NCBI GenBank assembly: GCA_030650395.1 | Contig: JAUSDY010000158.1 | Coordinates: 1-57,072 of the forward strand | Direction of reading: 5' to 3' | Source of the DNA: Acidobacteriota bacterium | GTDB taxonomy: Bacteria; Acidobacteriota; Vicinamibacteria; Vicinamibacterales; UBA2999 | Length of the DNA stretch: 57,072 nt | Part shown: in pieces, positions 39,485-47,955 of the stretch | How positions within the stretch are numbered: position 1 is the stretch's first letter | How the letters are laid out: the number at the start of each line of letters is the position of its first letter | Program-made: the position numbers and the translations under genes | Notes under the pieces: model-generated | Seen by the model: only the letters and a program-made list of their open reading frames with translations | Databases searched by the model: none | Told to the model about the DNA's origin: nothing

Positions 39485-41911
39485 CTACGACTGGCCGTCG
39501 AGGCTCGGCAGCACGACTTCGCCGGGCACCACGCGGATGAACTGGCCGCGCTGCATCAGCTCGCGGCCCTTGCCGCCACGGCCGACGACCTCGTACTTCG
39601 TCGTGCTAATCGTCTGCTCGGCCCCGCGCGAGGTTTCCACTGTCAGCAGATCGCGATCGCCGCTCGAGACGATCGCGCCGATCACCTTGTCGTCGGGGAA
39701 GTCGATCTTGATCAGGATCACGCCGCGGCCCGGGCCGGACAGAAAATTTACTTCCTCAGCCGGCGTCAGCATGGCGCGGGCCGCAGCGGTTGCGGCAATG
39801 ATGGTTTCTTCACCGGTCGTAATCGAGACATTCACCACTTCCGCACCTTCGGCGGTGCGCGCGTAGCGGCGCCCCGAACGGGTGCTCACCTCGACGAAGC
39901 CTTGCAGTGAGAAGCGCAGGGCGTAGCCGTCACTGGTCATCGCGACCGCATGGACCGGCGGCACGTCGCCCTCTTTCTTCGCCTCGATCTTCTTCGCGAT
40001 ACGCGGGTCGAGGCTGAAGGCGGCGACGACCCGCTCGCCGTCCTTGAACTTGAACAACTTCTGCACCGGCTCGCCATAGCCGGTCGAAGCCGGGACGTCG
40101 ACAATGCGGCTGGTATAGGCGACGCCGAAGTTGGTGAAGAACACCATCGTGGCGCGCGTGCTGCCGGCGATGGCCGACAGCACCGCATCGCCTTCGCGCA
40201 GGCGCGTCGTCGAAAGGTCCTTCACTTCCTTCTGCCGCTTCACCCACCCGTCGCGCGAGACGATGACCACGTTGTCTTCCTCGACGATGAAGGCGTCGGC
40301 GGAGTATTCGACCTCTTCGGCTTCTTCGATGATCGAGCGGCGCGGATCGGTCTTGGGATTGCCGTACTTCGCCTGGATCTCTTCGAGCTCCTGGCGCACC
40401 AGCTTCCAGCGGCCCTCTTCGTCTTTGAGCAGCGTGCCGATCTGCTTCGCGCGCTTCCGCTTCTCGCCGAGCTCGGTCTGGATCACCAGGATCTCGAGGC
40501 GGGCGAGGCGGTACAGCTTGAGCTCGAGAATCGCGTCGGTCTGCTCGGCGTCGAGCGAGAACCGCGTCATGATCTTTTCAGCCGAGTCGGCCTTGCCGTC
40601 CGACTTGCGGATGATCTTGATGATCTCGTCGAGCGCGTCGAAGACCTTCTCGAAGCCCTCGAGAATATGGATACGCCGCTGCAGCTGCTCGCTCTCGTGC
40701 TCGAGCCGGTTGGTCACCACTTCGAGGCGGAAGTGGAGGAAGTGCCAGAGCATCTGCTTGAGGTCGAGGCGCTCGGGGCGGCCGGCCTCGGCGTTCTCGG
40801 TCGGCACCAGGCAGGTCATGTTCACCGCAAACGTGGTCTGCAGCGACGTGTGCTTGAACAAGTACGCCATCACGAGGTTGTCGTCAGCCCCCGGCTTCAG
40901 CTCCAGCTCGATCCGCACATCGTCTGTCGAGACGTCTCTGACGTCGACGAGATGAGGCATCTTGCGGCTGAGGACCACGTCGCCGATCTGCTCGACGAGC
41001 TGCGACTTGTTCACGGCGTAGGGAATGCTGGTGATGTAGAGCTTTTTGTCCGAACGCGACGACGCGCCGACTTCCCACGTGGAGCGCAGCCGGATCGAAC
41101 CGGAGCCAGTCCGGTAGATCTCCTTGAGCTCGTCCGGGGAGTTGAGGATGTGGCCGCCGGTTGGAAAGTCGGGACCCTTGACCCACCGGCATAACTGCAA
41201 GGTTGTGAGGTCGGGGTTGTCGAGCAGCTTGAGCAGCGCCGCGCAAATCTCGTGGAGGTTATGGGGCGGGATGTTGGTCGCCATGCCCACCGCAATGCCG
41301 GTACTGCCGTTGATCAGGAGGTTGGGCAGGCGCGACGGCAGCACGATGGGCTCGCTCTTGGTGCCGTCGTAGCTTGGCCGGAACGGCACCGTCTCCTGCT
41401 CGATTTCCTGCAGCACTTCGTCGGCGATCCGCGCGAGGCGGCACTCGGTGTAGCGCATCGCCGCGGCGCCGTCGCCGTCGAGTGATCCGAAGTTGCCCGA
41501 GCCGTCGACCAGCGGGTAGCGCAGCGAGAACGACTGCGCCATGCGCACGAGCGTCTCGTAGATGGCGCTGTCGCCGTGCGGGTGAAAGTTGCCCATCACG
41601 TCGCCGACGACTTTGGCGCACTTGCGATGCTTCGCGTCTGCGGTCAGGTTCTGCTGCCACATCGTGAACAGGATGCGGCGCTGAACGGGCTTGAGGCCGT
41701 CGCGCACATCAGGCAGCGCGCGCGAGGTGATCACCGACAGCGCGTAATTGAGATAGCGCGACTGCGCCGCTTCGTGCAGCGACACGTTGGAGGTGCCGTC
41801 GCCGCCGATCGGCGTAAACGACCGGCCGCCCGGCGGTGGTGGCGGGCCGCTGCTAAGGTCGTCGTTGTCGGGTAGATCGAAAAGCGAGGGCTCGGATCTG
41901 CGTTTCGCCAC
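39485..41911 (-). CDS. parC: DNA topoisomerase IV subunit A (or gyrase A)
   Basis: 808 residues from a GTG. Winged-helix/tower part: [61 protein letters not shown] and the catalytic Tyr in MRYTECRL (about residue 153), which forms the phosphotyrosine link to DNA. A long coiled coil (about 370-500) and a C-terminal beta-pinwheel (about 530-800) follow. A GyrA-box-like GRGGKG appears only in the last blade. Forms the A2B2 enzyme with the subunit B gene at 27020-28924. The assignment as ParC rather than GyrA is probable, not certain. Confidence 0.85.
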   Translation of the reverse strand: MAKRRSEPSLFDLPDNDDLSSGPPPPPGGRSFTPIGGDGTSNVSLHEAAQSRYLNYALSVITSRALPDVRDGLKPVQRRILFTMWQQNLTADAKHRKCAKVVGDVMGNFHPHGDSAIYETLVRMAQSFSLRYPLVDGSGNFGSLDGDGAAAMRYTECRLARIADEVLQEIEQETVPFRPSYDGTKSEPIVLPSRLPNLLINGSTGIAVGMATNIPPHNLHEICAALLKLLDNPDLTTLQLCRWVKGPDFPTGGHILNSPDELKEIYRTGSGSIRLRSTWEVGASSRSDKKLYITSIPYAVNKSQLVEQIGDVVLSRKMPHLVDVRDVSTDDVRIELELKPGADDNLVMAYLFKHTSLQTTFAVNMTCLVPTENAEAGRPERLDLKQMLWHFLHFRLEVVTNRLEHESEQLQRRIHILEGFEKVFDALDEIIKIIRKSDGKADSAEKIMTRFSLDAEQTDAILELKLYRLARLEILVIQTELGEKRKRAKQIGTLLKDEEGRWKLVRQELEEIQAKYGNPKTDPRRSIIEEAEEVEYSADAFIVEEDNVVIVSRDGWVKRQKEVKDLSTTRLREGDAVLSAIAGSTRATMVFFTNFGVAYTSRIVDVPASTGYGEPVQKLFKFKDGERVVAAFSLDPRIAKKIEAKKEGDVPPVHAVAMTSDGYALRFSLQGFVEVSTRSGRRYARTAEGAEVVNVSITTGEETIIAATAAARAMLTPAEEVNFLSGPGRGVILIKIDFPDDKVIGAIVSSGDRDLLTVETSRGAEQTISTTKYEVVGRGGKGRELMQRGQFIRVVPGEVVLPSLDGQS

Positions 41912-41944
41912 TGTGAACTGTTAACTTTAGCTTCTAAACTGACA

Positions 41945-41979
41945 CTTCCAACTTCCAACTTCCAACTTTCAACTTCAAT
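41945..41979. repeat. CTTCCAA 7-mer array
   Basis: Three perfect CTTCCAA units and two variants. The stop codon of the minus-strand FAD oxidase (41977-41975) lies in the last unit. No clear inverted arm; a short hairpin (TTTAG/CTAAA) lies beyond it towards parC. Confidence 0.85.
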
Positions 41980-43333
41980 CGGGGATCAGTTTACCCGGAT
42001 TCATCAGGTTCGCAGGGTCCAGCGCCCGCTTGATCGCGCGCATGACGTCCAGTGATTCGCCATGCTCGGCCTTCAAGTACTTCAACTTACCGACGCCGAC
42101 GCCGTGCTCGCCACTGCAGGTACCGCCGAACTTGAGCGAGCGCTCGATCAAGCGCTCGTTCAAATGGGAGATCTGCTCGAACTCGTTCTTGTCGTCGGGG
42201 TCGAGCATGAAGATCAAGTGGAAGTTGCCGTCGCCGGCGTGGCCGACAAGCGGCGCCACGACTCCGGCCTCGCGCAAATCCGCCTGCGTTTCGAGGATGC
42301 ACTCTGCCAGATGCGAGATCGGCACGCAGATGTCCGTCGTCCAGGCGCGAGCACCCGGCCGCGACGCAACGGTGGCGTAATAGGCGTTGTGCCGCGCCTG
42401 CCACAACGTGGCGCGGTCTTCGAGCGTCGACGCCCACTGAAAGCCTTTGGCGCCCTGCTCCCTCGCGATTTCTTCGACGGCCTTGATCTGCTCGTCGACC
42501 ATCACGTCGCTGATGCCGTGAAACTCGAAGAAGAGTGTCGGCGCGATCGGATAGCTGGTCTTCGAATAGGCGTTCACGACCCGCAACTGCGCTTCATCAA
42601 CGATTTCGATGCGCGCCACCGGAATTCCCAGCTGGATGGTCTGGATCACCGTGGCGGCGGCGCCTGCCATCGACTCGAACGGGCAAACGGCCGCTCGCAC
42701 CGCCTCGGGGCGGCCATACAAGCGGAGCGTAAGCTCGGTGATCACGCCGAGCGTGCCTTCCGAGCCGACGAACAACCGCGTCAGGTCGTAGCCGGACGAC
42801 GACTTACGGGCGCGGCCGCCGGTGTGGATGATGCGGCCATCGGCCAGAACGGCCGTGAGGCCGAGCACGTTGTCGCGCATGGTGCCGTAGCGGACCGCGG
42901 TGGTGCCGGAGGCGCGGGTGGCGGCCATGCCGCCCAGCGTCGCGTCGGCGCCCGGATCGATCGGGAACATCAAGCCGGTGTTCTTGAGGTGCGCATCAAG
43001 TTTGAGGCGAGTCAGTCCCGCCTCAACCGTAATATCGAGGTCGTCGGGGCTGAGACGCACGACCTTCGTCATTCGCGTCAGGTCGATCGACACGCCGCCG
43101 TGAATGGCGTTGACGTGTCCTTCGAGCGAGCTGCCCATGCCGAACGGCACGATCGGCTTGCCATGCTGCGCGCACAACTTGACGATCGCGCTCACCTCGC
43201 CGGTCGACGTCGGAAACACGACGTACTCGGGCAGCCCGGCCGCATGCCACGACTCACCGTGGCTGTGATGTTCGCGCACGGACGCGGACGTCGAGACGCG
43301 GTCGCCAAGCAGGCTTTTCAGATCGTCGATCAC
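41975..43333 (-). CDS. FAD-linked oxidase (GlcD / D-lactate dehydrogenase family)
   Basis: 452 residues from a GTG. FAD-binding PCMH domain about 35-210: PIVPFGMGSSLEGHV, MFPIDPGADATLGGMAATRASGTTAVRYGTM and GSEGTLGVITELTLRL. The C-terminal FAD-oxidase domain ends with VGHAGDGNFH, GTCSGEHGVGVGKLKYL and DPANLMNPGKLIP. Enzymes of this group oxidise D-2-hydroxy acids such as glycolate or D-lactate and pass electrons to a carrier. There are no glcE/glcF neighbours, so a D-lactate dehydrogenase role is more likely. TATAAT lies six bases before the start. Confidence 0.88.
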   Translation of the reverse strand: MIDDLKSLLGDRVSTSASVREHHSHGESWHAAGLPEYVVFPTSTGEVSAIVKLCAQHGKPIVPFGMGSSLEGHVNAIHGGVSIDLTRMTKVVRLSPDDLDITVEAGLTRLKLDAHLKNTGLMFPIDPGADATLGGMAATRASGTTAVRYGTMRDNVLGLTAVLADGRIIHTGGRARKSSSGYDLTRLFVGSEGTLGVITELTLRLYGRPEAVRAAVCPFESMAGAAATVIQTIQLGIPVARIEIVDEAQLRVVNAYSKTSYPIAPTLFFEFHGISDVMVDEQIKAVEEIAREQGAKGFQWASTLEDRATLWQARHNAYYATVASRPGARAWTTDICVPISHLAECILETQADLREAGVVAPLVGHAGDGNFHLIFMLDPDDKNEFEQISHLNERLIERSLKFGGTCSGEHGVGVGKLKYLKAEHGESLDVMRAIKRALDPANLMNPGKLIPD

Positions 43334-43339
43334 TGCGGC

Positions 43340-43345
43340 ATTATA
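43340..43345 (-). promoter_or_regulatory. TATAAT -10 element of the FAD oxidase
   Basis: Consensus TATAAT on the minus strand with only six bases to the GTG at 43333, so the mRNA should be leaderless. The 17-base gap to the divergent DUF2461 gene leaves no room for a longer leader. Confidence 0.6.
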
Positions 43346-43350
43346 GAGGT

Positions 43351-44052
43351 CTGTTTACTCCAAAGACGCTGTCATTCCTTCGTTCGCTCAAGCGCAACAA
43401 CAAGCGGGAATGGTTCCACGCCCGGCGGGATCAATACGACACCCACGTCCGCGCTCCCATGCTCGCCATCATCGAACAACTGGCGGTCGACATGCCATCG
43501 TTCGCGCCCGAGCTGCTCGCCGATCCGAAGGTGTCGCTGTTTCGCCCGTTCCGCGACACCCGGTTCAGCGAGGACAAGACGCCGCTCAAGACCAACGTCG
43601 CGGCCACGTTTCCCAACCGCACGCTCGGGCGAATGAACGGCGCCAGCTTCTACTTCGAAGTCGGTTCCAGTTATGTCTGGATCGGCGGCGGGTTGTGGCG
43701 GCCCGACACATCGCAGCTTCAACTGGTCCGCGAGCACATCGTGGCGAATCACCGGCAGCTGGATGCGATCGTGACGTCAACGGCCTTCAAGAAGCTTGGC
43801 GGCCTGCAGGGCGACAGGCTGACGCGCGTGCCGAGAGGGTTCGACAAGGAGCACAAGGCCGCTTCGTACCTGCAGTATCGCCAGTTCATGGGTTTTCGCG
43901 AGGAGCCCGGCACGTATGCGACTTCCAAGGATTTCTACAGGAACCTGGTGGGGACGATGAGGACGATCGCGCCGCTGGTGAGGTTCCTGAATGAGCCGCT
44001 GGCCGGCGCGCAAACGGTGTCGCGAAAGGCGCATATTCTGGGCGAGGATTAG
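43351..44052 (+). CDS. DUF2461 family protein
   Basis: 233 residues if started at CTG 43351, giving FTPKTLSFLRSLKRNNKREWFHARRD, the family's usual opening (LxxLxxNNxREWFxxxK). Later segments RFSEDKTPLKTNVAA and GSSYVWIGGGLWRPD are also typical. There is no ATG or GTG at the right place; the first ATG (43459) would remove the conserved N-terminus. So either CTG is used or the start has been damaged. Function of DUF2461 is unknown. The start abuts the promoter of the divergent FAD oxidase. Confidence 0.75.
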   Translation: MFTPKTLSFLRSLKRNNKREWFHARRDQYDTHVRAPMLAIIEQLAVDMPSFAPELLADPKVSLFRPFRDTRFSEDKTPLKTNVAATFPNRTLGRMNGASFYFEVGSSYVWIGGGLWRPDTSQLQLVREHIVANHRQLDAIVTSTAFKKLGGLQGDRLTRVPRGFDKEHKAASYLQYRQFMGFREEPGTYATSKDFYRNLVGTMRTIAPLVRFLNEPLAGAQTVSRKAHILGED

Positions 44053-44064
44053 CGCAAGGCGCGC

Positions 44065-44547
44065 ATGAGCAAGACGTCCCTCGTCGAAGCGGTCAAGCAT
44101 TTCGATCTCGAGTCTCTCGTCCCACCTGGGGCGATCGCGCCGCAGGCGGCCGTCAGCTGCGCTTGGCCAAGTGGCTGGTGAGCGAAGGCTTCGATCCCAA
44201 GGTGATCCACATGACCAAGCCGGGAGAAGACGGCGAGGCCAATCCGACGCCGCTGTCACTGGTGTTCATCGCGATCGCGCGCGCGCAGAACAATGCCCTT
44301 CCGGCTCGGCGCGGATCCGAACATTTCGGATAACCGCGGCGACATCATTCTGCACCTGGCGCTCGACAGGGGCTTCGACATCAGCTTCTTCAAGCTGTTG
44401 TTGCGGCACGGCGCCGATCCAGATCGGCCCGGCAAGGACGGGCGCACGGTGAGGGAGATCGCGTCGCGCAAAAAAGACAAACATTACATCAACGATCAAC
44501 GGGCGCTGATCTCGCGTCTCGCCCATTGCTATTGTAGCTATATGTAG
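44065..44547 (+). pseudogene. frameshifted ankyrin-repeat gene
   Basis: Three pieces in three frames: MSKTSLVEAVKHFDLESLV (from 44065), then LRLAKWLVSEGFDPKVIHMTK and PTPLSLVFIAIARAQNNA, then LGADPNISDNRGDIILHLALDRGFDI, LLLRHGADPDRPGKDGRTV. The last part is clearly ankyrin-type. At least two frameshifts are needed to join them, one near 44130 and one near 44305. It may be a true pseudogene or a sequencing problem. It lies just upstream of the toxin-antitoxin pair. Confidence 0.65.
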
Positions 44548-44554
44548 CTACAAT
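44526..44554 (+). promoter_or_regulatory. promoter and operator of the Phd/VapC-type pair
   Basis: A perfect inverted repeat ATTGTAGCTA (44531-44540) / TAGCTACAAT (44545-44554) with a four-base centre. TTGCTA (44526-44531) and TACAAT (44549-44554) are 17 bases apart and serve as -35 and -10. The antitoxin probably binds the repeat and represses its own operon. Confidence 0.75.
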
Positions 44555-44561
44555 GTCGCAC

Positions 44562-44855
44562 ATGACGGCGGTGGGCATTCGCGAACTCAAAAACAACCTC
44601 AGCCAGTATGTTCGTCGCATTGAAAAAGGCGAGAAGTTCGCCATCACCGCTCACGGTCGAGTCGTCGCGGAGCTCGGGCCGGCTGGAAGAGGGCGTCGCC
44701 GGAAGGCGACGAGCCGCTACGAGGAGCTCGTCGCCGCGGGGGTCATCCGGCCCGCCTTGGAAGAGGGGGATCCCATCCCGGACGACGGGATGCGGATCTG
44801 TCTACCTGCGGGAACTGTTCAGGAATTGATCGATTGGGGCCGTGGCGAAGACTAA
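44562..44855 (+). CDS. Phd/YefM-family antitoxin
   Basis: 97 residues. TAVGIRELKNNLSQYVRRIEKGEKFAITAHGRVVAEL (read in parts) is the DNA-binding domain of Phd/YefM antitoxins; the C-terminal part (GMRICLPAGTVQELIDWGRGED) would wrap the toxin. The ATG at 44562 was chosen because the earlier ATG at 44553 lies inside the operator and -10 element. Transcription would start at about the ATG, so the mRNA is leaderless. Overlaps the toxin gene by 14 bases. Confidence 0.85.
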   Translation: MTAVGIRELKNNLSQYVRRIEKGEKFAITAHGRVVAELGPAGRGRRRKATSRYEELVAAGVIRPALEEGDPIPDDGMRICLPAGTVQELIDWGRGED

Positions 44856-45294
44856 GCGTCCTGACCCGGCTGGTGGCGTGGCCTTCCGCTACATAGAGAC
44901 GAGCGCGCTGCTGGCGGCGAGGATTGAGAATGATGCCGCGGCGCGTGAGGCTATCCGAGGCGAGGGGCATCGATTTGCATCGGCGTTGACGATCGCAGAG
45001 GCGATGCGCACGATCGCGATTGCACACACGCGAGGCCGGCTCTCGCCGGTCGAGTATCGTGCTACGGTCCGATGGATTCAAAGATTCGCGAATCGCTGTG
45101 AAATCGTTGCGATCGGCGACGAGGTGATCGAGAGGGTTGGAAGGTTGTTTCCGGTCGAGCCCATTCGCACGCTTGACGCGATCCATCTGGCGACTGCGGA
45201 ACTTGTCGGAGACTCGCCAGCCCTTACATCAATCGTTACCCGAGACGCCAGAATCCGTCAGAACGCGATCGCAATGGGCTTTACGGTCGAATAG
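44842..45294 (+). CDS. VapC-type PIN-domain toxin
   Basis: 150 residues from a GTG inside the antitoxin gene. PIN motifs: YIETSALL (Glu19 where Asp is usual), TIAEAMRTI (Glu), TLDAIHLATA (Asp) and VTRDARIRQNA (Asp), which together hold Mg2+. VapC toxins are ribonucleases that cut tRNA or rRNA when the antitoxin is degraded. The Asp-to-Glu change in the first site may weaken catalysis. Pairing with the Phd-like gene, overlap and shared promoter support the call. Confidence 0.85.
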   Translation: MAKTKRPDPAGGVAFRYIETSALLAARIENDAAAREAIRGEGHRFASALTIAEAMRTIAIAHTRGRLSPVEYRATVRWIQRFANRCEIVAIGDEVIERVGRLFPVEPIRTLDAIHLATAELVGDSPALTSIVTRDARIRQNAIAMGFTVE

Positions 45295-45295
45295 T

Positions 45296-45469
45296 TCATC
45301 GTCGCGGCTGACGAACGACGGGCAGCACGGCCCCCTCGGGCGGTTCTTCGTTTGGTCCGTAGATGCGCACGCGTCGTTCGTTGCGCGCCCACCATTGAGG
45401 CCAACGCTTTGGCTGTGCCAGATAAGCCTCGATGCTCGGCGCGAATACCGCGACGAGAAGGCCGGTCAT
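45296..45469 (-). CDS. possible small protein, unknown
   Basis: 57 codons from an ATG: MTGLLVAVFAPSIEAYL, then QPKRWPQWWARNERRVRIYG and a Pro-rich tail. The composition (four Trp, many Arg) looks protein-like and it fills part of the 258-base gap between vapC and the APC permease. No family recognised; it may be a remnant. Confidence 0.3.
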   Translation of the reverse strand: MTGLLVAVFAPSIEAYLAQPKRWPQWWARNERRVRIYGPNEEPPEGAVLPVVRQPRR

Positions 45470-45552
45470 TCTCGACGATTAGACTCCGATTCCTGGCTTT
45501 CGGCCTAGACCTGCACTCTTGTTTCCACGATTAAGCAGCCCGTTGTAGTCCT

Positions 45553-46866
45553 TCAGTGTTTCTGTGTTTCCGTGTTTCCGTGTGATGTATTGATTGCGAT
45601 CAGGAACAGCACGCCGCCGGCGACCAGTGCAAGGGCGCCGGCAGTCAGCTGAGCGTTCGACGCCCCCCTGAGAATCGCGAGCGCGACGACCATCGCGAGG
45701 ACGGGCACGACCGGACCGCCCGGCACGGTGAACTGCGCGGGGCCGACGTCGCCCGACGGCACGCGCTTGCGTAGCACCAGCGTCGAGGCGCACACCGCCA
45801 GATACATCACCAGCCGCGCAATCGCGCTGACGGCGGCCAGCGCCACGAACGAGCCGGTGAGTGCCAGCGTCAGCGCCACGACCGCGGTGAACAGGATGGC
45901 ATTCGACGGCGTGTGGTAGCGCGGGTGCACGCGGGCGAACCAACGCGGCAAATCGCCGTTTTCCGCCAGCGCGAAGATGGTGCGCGATCCGTTCAGGATC
46001 TGCCCCATGTTGTTCCCGGTCATCGAGATCGCGGCGCCGGCCGAGATCACGAGCGCGCCGGTGGCGCCGAGAAAGATCGCCGCGCCATCGGCGAGCGGTG
46101 TCTTCGATGCGGCGAGATCGGGTACTACTCCGGTGGCGACCAGCGACGTCAGCGACATCACGAGCGTGACGACGATCAGCGTGGCGACGAACGCAAACGG
46201 CACGTCCCGGCGCGGGTTGGCGGCTTCTCCGGCGAGCACGCCGGTCACTTCGTAACCGCCGTACGCGAAGATCAACAGGATGGCCGCGCTCGACACCTGT
46301 TGGCGCGTCACCGCCGGCATGGTGCTGAAGTGCGACGGATCGATGAACCAGATCCCCGCAATGATAAACAGCGCGAGCGGCGCCAGCTTGCCGATCGTCA
46401 GCGCGTTGACCACCCACGACGACTGCTTGATGCCGACCAGGTTGATCACCGTCAGCGCGATCGTCAGGCCCGCAATCAGCGCCATCCGCGGGGCGCCGAG
46501 GGCCAGCGCCGGCCAGTAGAACGCCAACGCAAGCGCGAGGCCGTTGGCGACCGATGCCTGGCTGGTGACTCGGGTGAACCACATCATCCAGCCGACTTCA
46601 AACCCGACAAAGCGGCCGAATGCGGCGCGCGCGGGCAGATAGGGCCCGCCGGTCTTTTCGAAGCGGCTGCCAACCTCCGCGAAGCAGAGCGCGATCGACA
46701 GCGACAGCAAGCCGACGGCGAGAAACGCCACCGGCCCCCACGGTCCGATCAGCCTCGCCACGTCGCCCGGCAGCAGGAAAATAGCGCCGCCAATCACCTG
46801 GTTGACGCCAATGGCGGTGAGGTCCCAGCGGCCGAGCGCGCGTTTGAGCGTGGGGGTGTCAGCCAC
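45553..46866 (-). CDS. APC-family amino acid permease
   Basis: 437 residues from a GTG, with 12 hydrophobic segments. The opening GRWDLTAIGVNQVIGGAIFLLPGDVA is the APC signature (GxGIxxG-like loop in TM1), and FAYGGYEVTGVLAGEAANPRRDVPFA is the typical TM6-7 region. Imports amino acids or related amines by proton or sodium coupling. The last residues (SHGNTETQKH) are encoded by an 8-mer array that holds the stop codon, so the C-terminus has been replaced or extended by the repeat. Overlaps the upstream OB/receiver gene by eight bases. Confidence 0.88.
   Translation of the reverse strand: MADTPTLKRALGRWDLTAIGVNQVIGGAIFLLPGDVARLIGPWGPVAFLAVGLLSLSIALCFAEVGSRFEKTGGPYLPARAAFGRFVGFEVGWMMWFTRVTSQASVANGLALALAFYWPALALGAPRMALIAGLTIALTVINLVGIKQSSWVVNALTIGKLAPLALFIIAGIWFIDPSHFSTMPAVTRQQVSSAAILLIFAYGGYEVTGVLAGEAANPRRDVPFAFVATLIVVTLVMSLTSLVATGVVPDLAASKTPLADGAAIFLGATGALVISAGAAISMTGNNMGQILNGSRTIFALAENGDLPRWFARVHPRYHTPSNAILFTAVVALTLALTGSFVALAAVSAIARLVMYLAVCASTLVLRKRVPSGDVGPAQFTVPGGPVVPVLAMVVALAILRGASNAQLTAGALALVAGGVLFLIAINTSHGNTETQKH
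45554..45585. repeat. CCGTGTTT 8-mer array
   Basis: Four 8-mers (CAGTGTTT, CTGTGTTT, CCGTGTTT, CCGTGTGA). They form the end of the APC permease gene and contain its stop codon. Confidence 0.85.
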
Positions 46867-47818
46867 GCTCGTCCCCCTGCAGCTTGCCGGCGATGAGCTC
46901 CTTGATGCGGGTGGCGAGCGTGTCGGCGGTGAACGGCTTCATCAGCAAGTTGGTCACTCCCGTGGGATTCAGTCCCACACCGGAACGTTCCGGGTGGCCC
47001 GAGATGAAGAGGATCTTCACGCCGGGCTGAATTTTCTCCACCGCCTTCGCCAGGTCGGCGCCGTTCATGCGCGGCATCACCACATCGGTGACGATCACAT
47101 CGACGCGATCCTTGTGGACCGTGAACATCTCGAGAGCGGCGCGGCCGTCTTCAGCTGCAATCACGGTGAAGCCGCGGCGTCCCAGCTCGGTCGACACCAG
47201 CCGGCGCACTCGCCGCTCGAGCGAGTGATCCTCGGCGAGCGCGTGCGACAGCACGCCCTGCACCGACACCACCGAATCGACCACGGCGCGCGCGCTCGAT
47301 CCCGATGGTCCCAGGATCGTGAACACTCCTTCCGGAGTGCGAATGGTGATCTCGGCACCCGACCCGCGTGATTCGACGCGCCTCACCACGCCACGCGCGC
47401 TCACCAGGCGGGCGTCGAGAGAAGCGAGCGAGGCCGCCGACGCGGCGATGGGTTGCGGATCCGGCGGCTCGGCGTTGCCGGCGATGTCGAGGACCGCCCC
47501 GGCAATCGTTGGACCTCGCCGCGACATCACGACTTGTCCCGTGACCTCCACTACCTGTCCGGGCGCCAGGTTCAGAGGTGTCTGCGCGGTGACGAACAGG
47601 CCCGCGGTGCCGTCTTGAACGAACGTCAGGTTCCTGAGGCGATCGCGCACGGTGACGGTGCCGCGGATGCGCACCGGCGCTTTCGACGGCGTCCACGACG
47701 CCATGTTGCGAACGGTGGCGATCGGCACGATCGCGGGACGTTGTTGTGCCGCCGCGATGAGCGGAAGCACCGCGACGAGCGCGATGAGCCCCGCGCGGAA
47801 ACCCGCGGAGGCTGGCAC
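46859..47818 (-). CDS. chimera of an exported OB-fold sensor domain and a response-regulator receiver
   Basis: 319 residues from GTG 47818, which starts a signal peptide (PASAGFRAGLIALVAVLPLIAAAQ, in parts). About 35-200 is an OB-fold domain (VRIRGTVTVRDRLRNLTFVQDGTAGLFV) as found in the periplasmic part of some acidobacterial sensor kinases. From about 200 a receiver domain begins: VIVTDVVMPRMNG (phospho-Asp), LFISGH, LLMKPF. The first strand with its acidic pair is missing, and there is no membrane helix or kinase core between the halves. It looks like a hybrid histidine kinase with an in-frame internal deletion. The longer frame to 47911 runs into repeats. Confidence 0.7.
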   Translation of the reverse strand: MPASAGFRAGLIALVAVLPLIAAAQQRPAIVPIATVRNMASWTPSKAPVRIRGTVTVRDRLRNLTFVQDGTAGLFVTAQTPLNLAPGQVVEVTGQVVMSRRGPTIAGAVLDIAGNAEPPDPQPIAASAASLASLDARLVSARGVVRRVESRGSGAEITIRTPEGVFTILGPSGSSARAVVDSVVSVQGVLSHALAEDHSLERRVRRLVSTELGRRGFTVIAAEDGRAALEMFTVHKDRVDVIVTDVVMPRMNGADLAKAVEKIQPGVKILFISGHPERSGVGLNPTGVTNLLMKPFTADTLATRIKELIAGKLQGDERG

Positions 47819-47828
47819 GCCGCGATAG

Positions 47829-47888
47829 CCTGTCCGCCGGCTTGTCCGCCGTAGCTGTTGCGGAGGCGGAAGCCTTGGCGGAGGCGGA
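47829..47888. repeat. TGTCCGCC / GGCGGA dispersed repeats
   Basis: TGTCCGCCGGCT and TGTCCGCCGTAGCT are followed by GCGGAGGCGGAAGCC and GGCGGAGGCGGAT. The block lies between the divergent chimera and Rieske genes. Related to the blocks at 8945-9068. Confidence 0.6.
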
Positions 47889-47940
47889 TGATGGTGGCTG
47901 CGGGGTCGCACGTCTTAGAAGAGGAGCCGGAAGGCGGTTG

Positions 47941-47946
47941 TATCAT
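47941..47946 (+). promoter_or_regulatory. TATCAT -10-like element of the Rieske gene
   Basis: TATCAT lies nine bases before the ATG at 47956, so the mRNA would be leaderless. No strong -35 was seen. Confidence 0.4.
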
Positions 47947-47955
47947 GAATCCGCC

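Noticed and set aside
39950-41194. A 414-codon plus-strand frame opposite parC
   Set aside because: Leu/Arg/His-rich shadow of the topoisomerase gene with no domain.
42062-43636. A 524-codon plus-strand frame opposite the FAD oxidase
   Set aside because: Antisense shadow typical of GC-rich DNA; the minus strand carries the clear GlcD-type motifs.
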